From positions 1 through 24,110 of the forward strand of contig CAVFRF010000027.1 in the NCBI GenBank assembly GCA_963624975.1: 24,110 nt of DNA, in the 5' to 3' direction. Position numbers and translations under genes: made by a program. Shown here piece by piece: positions 21,620-24,110 of this stretch. This stretch comes from CAVLCC01 sp963624975 (GTDB taxonomy: Bacteria; Actinomycetota; Coriobacteriia; Coriobacteriales; CADBOM01). Under the pieces are notes generated by a model, which saw nothing but the letters and a program-made list of their open reading frames with translations, did not search any database and was not told the origin of the DNA. How positions within the stretch are numbered: the stretch's first letter is position 1; each line of letters begins with the position of its first letter.

Positions 21620-23023
21620 ATGTCAGGAAGATTTCAACCCAAGAAGCGTGCTTCATGGAGAAAGGTTCCGGTTACCCTGCTGGTGCTCACGGTGCTGCTG
21701 GTAGTCGGCGCGGTCTTCATGTTCATGCCCCCGACCGAGAAGATCAACCAAGGTCTTGATCTTCAGGGCGGAGTCTCGGTGGTCATGACGGCCACCACGT
21801 CGTCTGGCGAAACCCCCACCAGCGATGAGATGGATGCGGCTGTGGCCGTGATCCAGAACCGTGTGAACGCGCTGGGCGCCTCCGAGGCCACCGCGCAGAA
21901 GCAGGGTTCCAACCAGATCCTGGTGCAGATCCCCGGAGCCGAGGACCCGCAGGCCGCCATCGAAACGATCGGCCAGGTGGGCTACCTCGAGTTCGTGGAC
22001 GTGAGCACCATCACCGACGAGGACGTGAAGACTCAGATCGAGTCGGGCTACACCGGGGTCACGCTGGAGAGCGGAACCTACACGGCATGCTTCGACGGAT
22101 CCAGCATCACCAACGTGACGGTGGGCCAGGCCTCGCAGTACAGCACCGAGTACGCCGTGGACCTCACGCTCGACAGCGCCGGAACGTCGGCCTTCGCCGC
22201 GGTGACCAAGGAGCTGGCTCCCACCAACGGCAAGGTCGCCATCGTGCTCGACGGCGTGGTACAGTCGGCGCCCGCCGTGCAGTCCGAGATCTCGAACGGC
22301 CGCGTGCAGATTACCGGCAACTACACCGTGGACGACGCCAACCAGCTCAAGACCATCTTGCAGTCGGGCTCGCTGCCGGTAACGCTGGAGTACTCGCAGT
22401 CGCAGGTCGTGGGACCCACGCTCGGCCAGGACTCGCTGATCGCCGGCCTCATCTCGGCGCTCATCGGCATGGCAGTGGTCGTGCTCTACCTGCTGTTCTA
22501 CTACAGGGGCATGGGCATTCTCACCGCCGCCGCGATGCTGGTGTTCGCGGTGTTCTACCTCGGCATCCTGGCGCTGCTCTCGGTGATGGGCTACTTCTCG
22601 CTCTCGCTTGCGGGCATCGCGGGCATCGTGCTCACGATCGGCATGGCGGCCGACTCCTCGATTCTGGTGGTCGAGAGATTCCGCGAGGAGATTCGCATGG
22701 GCCGCTCCGTCAAGGCATCGTCGATCAGCGGCGTGAAGCACGGCGTGCTTACTTCGATCGACGCCGACGTGGTGACCATGGTCACGGCCATCGCGCTGTT
22801 CTTCTTCGCGTCGGGTTCGGTCAAGGGCTTCGGCCTCACGCTGGGCCTCGGCATCATCTGCGACATTCTTACCATGGTCTTGTTCAAGGCTCCCGCCATC
22901 AGGCTCATGGCCCCCGGCGTTATCTCCAGGCACCCGGGCTTCTGGGGCATCAAGGACGACATCGAGGAAGCCGTTTCCAAGGGCGAGATGAGGAGGGAAG
23001 GCGAAGATGGCCAGGTACTTTAA
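21620..23023 (+). CDS. secD: Protein translocase subunit SecD
   Basis: SecD (467 residues) pairs with SecF in the membrane and uses the proton gradient to pull exported proteins out of the SecYEG channel. A first membrane helix (about 16-37) is followed by the GLDLQGGVSVVM motif, a periplasm-side-type external domain, and five more helices from about 275. The conserved membrane motif reads GMAADSSILVVERFREE: the key Asp is kept, but the usual DANVL is DSSIL. The ATG at 21620 has GGAAGG (21610-21615) just upstream; a longer reading to 21527 adds an unlikely N-terminus. Its end overlaps secF by 17 bases. Confidence 0.96.
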   Translation: MSGRFQPKKRASWRKVPVTLLVLTVLLVVGAVFMFMPPTEKINQGLDLQGGVSVVMTATTSSGETPTSDEMDAAVAVIQNRVNALGASEATAQKQGSNQILVQIPGAEDPQAAIETIGQVGYLEFVDVSTITDEDVKTQIESGYTGVTLESGTYTACFDGSSITNVTVGQASQYSTEYAVDLTLDSAGTSAFAAVTKELAPTNGKVAIVLDGVVQSAPAVQSEISNGRVQITGNYTVDDANQLKTILQSGSLPVTLEYSQSQVVGPTLGQDSLIAGLISALIGMAVVVLYLLFYYRGMGILTAAAMLVFAVFYLGILALLSVMGYFSLSLAGIAGIVLTIGMAADSSILVVERFREEIRMGRSVKASSISGVKHGVLTSIDADVVTMVTAIALFFFASGSVKGFGLTLGLGIICDILTMVLFKAPAIRLMAPGVISRHPGFWGIKDDIEEAVSKGEMRREGEDGQVL

Positions 23024-24038
23024 GAACGACATCAACTTCCTGGGACACAGGAAGGTATTCTTCATAATCTCGCTCTGCCTGATCCTGATCTCGGTCGGCG
23101 CGATCTGCTTCCGTGGACTCAACCTCAGCGTGGAGTTCCAGGGCGGAACCAGCATCACCTTCAACAGCACGGGCGACCTGAGCATCGAGGACATGAGGGC
23201 CGCGTGCGACGAGGCGGGCGTGCAGAGCACGTCGATCCAGACCACGTCCAACGGCACCGACAACGGCTTTATCATCCGCACTAGCGAGACCGACCCCAGC
23301 ACCGCTGCGGCATCGGCCCTCACGCTGGCCGACAACCTGCAGCTCGGACACGAGAGCTACACGGTAGACACCATCGGCCCCGACTGGGGTGCCAGCGTGC
23401 TGCAGGCATCGCTCACCGCGTTTATCCTGGCGATCGTGATCCTGATCGTGTACATCTCGATCAGGTTCGAGTGGAAGATGAGCCTCACCGCGGTGCTGAG
23501 CCTCATCCACGACCTCGTGATCGTGGTGGGCGTGTACGCGCTGTTCGGCATCGAGATCACCCCCAACGTGATCGCGGCGGTGCTCACCATCATGGGCTAC
23601 TCGCTGTACGACACCGTGGTCTCGTTCCACCGCATCAACGAGAACGCATCGCCCAACATGCAGCATTCGTACATCACGGTGGCCAACCACTCCGTGAACC
23701 AGGTGTTCGCGCGTACCATCAACACCACGCTCACCTCGATCATCCCGGTGATCTGCATGCTGATCTTTGGCGGCGAGACCCTGAAGGACTTCGCGCTGGC
23801 CATGGCGATCGGACTCGCGCTGGGCTCGTACTCCTCGTTCGGCATCGCGGTGCCGATCTTTGCCCTGTGGAAGTCGCGCGAGCTGGTGTACGCCAAGCTC
23901 GCTGTGAAGTACGGCGAGGGCATTGGCGACTTTAGCGACGAGCAGCTCCCCGACATGATGAAGGAGGAGAACCTTCCGGCCGCAGCCAGGCGCAAGGCCG
24001 AGAGGGAAGCGGCAAGCGACGCGGGCGGCGGCGCGTAA
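23007..24038 (+). CDS. secF: Protein translocase subunit SecF
   Basis: SecF (343 residues) is the partner of SecD. Six hydrophobic segments are visible, the first at about 15-36, followed by LSVEFQGGTSITF, the SecF form of the D/F signature. The motif GYSLYDTVVSFHRINEN carries the conserved Asp but has His where most SecF have Asp in the F/V-D-R position. The C-terminal tail is basic and Ala-rich. The ATG at 23007 has GGGAAGG upstream inside secD, so the two are translationally coupled. A strong terminator follows 33 bases after the stop. Confidence 0.97.
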   Translation: MARYFKNDINFLGHRKVFFIISLCLILISVGAICFRGLNLSVEFQGGTSITFNSTGDLSIEDMRAACDEAGVQSTSIQTTSNGTDNGFIIRTSETDPSTAAASALTLADNLQLGHESYTVDTIGPDWGASVLQASLTAFILAIVILIVYISIRFEWKMSLTAVLSLIHDLVIVVGVYALFGIEITPNVIAAVLTIMGYSLYDTVVSFHRINENASPNMQHSYITVANHSVNQVFARTINTTLTSIIPVICMLIFGGETLKDFALAMAIGLALGSYSSFGIAVPIFALWKSRELVYAKLAVKYGEGIGDFSDEQLPDMMKEENLPAAARRKAEREAASDAGGGA

Positions 24039-24071
24039 GGCGCGGCAATCAAGCAGCATAGCTGGCAATCG

Positions 24072-24109
24072 AGCGGCTCCGGACCCTGCCAGGTGCGGAG
24101 CCGCTTTTT
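24072..24109 (+). terminator. Terminator after secDF
   Basis: agcggctccg (24072-24081) and cggagccgct (24096-24105) form a perfect 10-bp stem with a 14-base loop, and ttttt ends the structure. It closes the queuosine-sec gene run at the window edge. Confidence 0.9.
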
Positions 24110-24110
24110 C

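Overview
The window looks like chromosomal DNA from a high-GC Gram-positive bacterium. My best guess is the class Coriobacteriia (Actinomycetota). The reasons are strong codon bias to G/C in most genes, a Gram-positive-type LexA operator (CGAAC-N4-GTTCG), secreted proteins with cell-wall-binding repeat 2 (CWB2) modules, a SecF with the actinobacterial-looking 'SLYDT' motif, and frequent TTG starts behind good Shine-Dalgarno (SD) sites. This is inferred from the sequence only; no taxonomic search was possible.

Layout. Bases 1-713 are the end of an rRNA operon: the 3' end of 23S, a spacer without tRNA, 5S rRNA inside a long processing stem, and a strong terminator. A patatin-type lipase gene points back toward the rRNA operon and is divergent from a small NifU-domain Fe-S protein gene. 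After a non-coding stretch of about 400 bases come a zinc-ribbon protein of unknown function and lgt, which abut, then an M18 aminopeptidase, mnmA (tRNA 2-thiouridylase) and a sodium:solute symporter. Next are yebC and the ruvC-ruvA-ruvB Holliday-junction operon, whose promoter carries a near-ideal SOS box. An uncharacterised helical protein gene follows ruvB, and then a membrane-anchored coiled-coil protein.

Bases 14378-18074 form a visibly more A/T-rich two-gene unit. It encodes a secreted subtilisin-like protease whose C-terminus is three CWB2 repeats, and a second secreted protein that is almost only the same three-repeat module. This is the most accessory-looking part of the window. It is followed by a cold-shock protein gene with a structured leader, then queH-queA-tgt (the late steps of queuosine synthesis) and secD-secF, ending in a strong terminator.

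How the genes fit together: mnmA, queH, queA and tgt all act on tRNA wobble bases; yebC helps translation; ruvCAB repairs DNA under SOS control; lgt, secD/secF and the protease/CWB2 pair belong to export and the cell surface. I did not find a wholly new defence or mobile system. The best candidates for something undescribed are the CWB2-anchored protease with its paired three-repeat protein, the zinc-ribbon gene before lgt, and the coiled-coil membrane protein at 13232.
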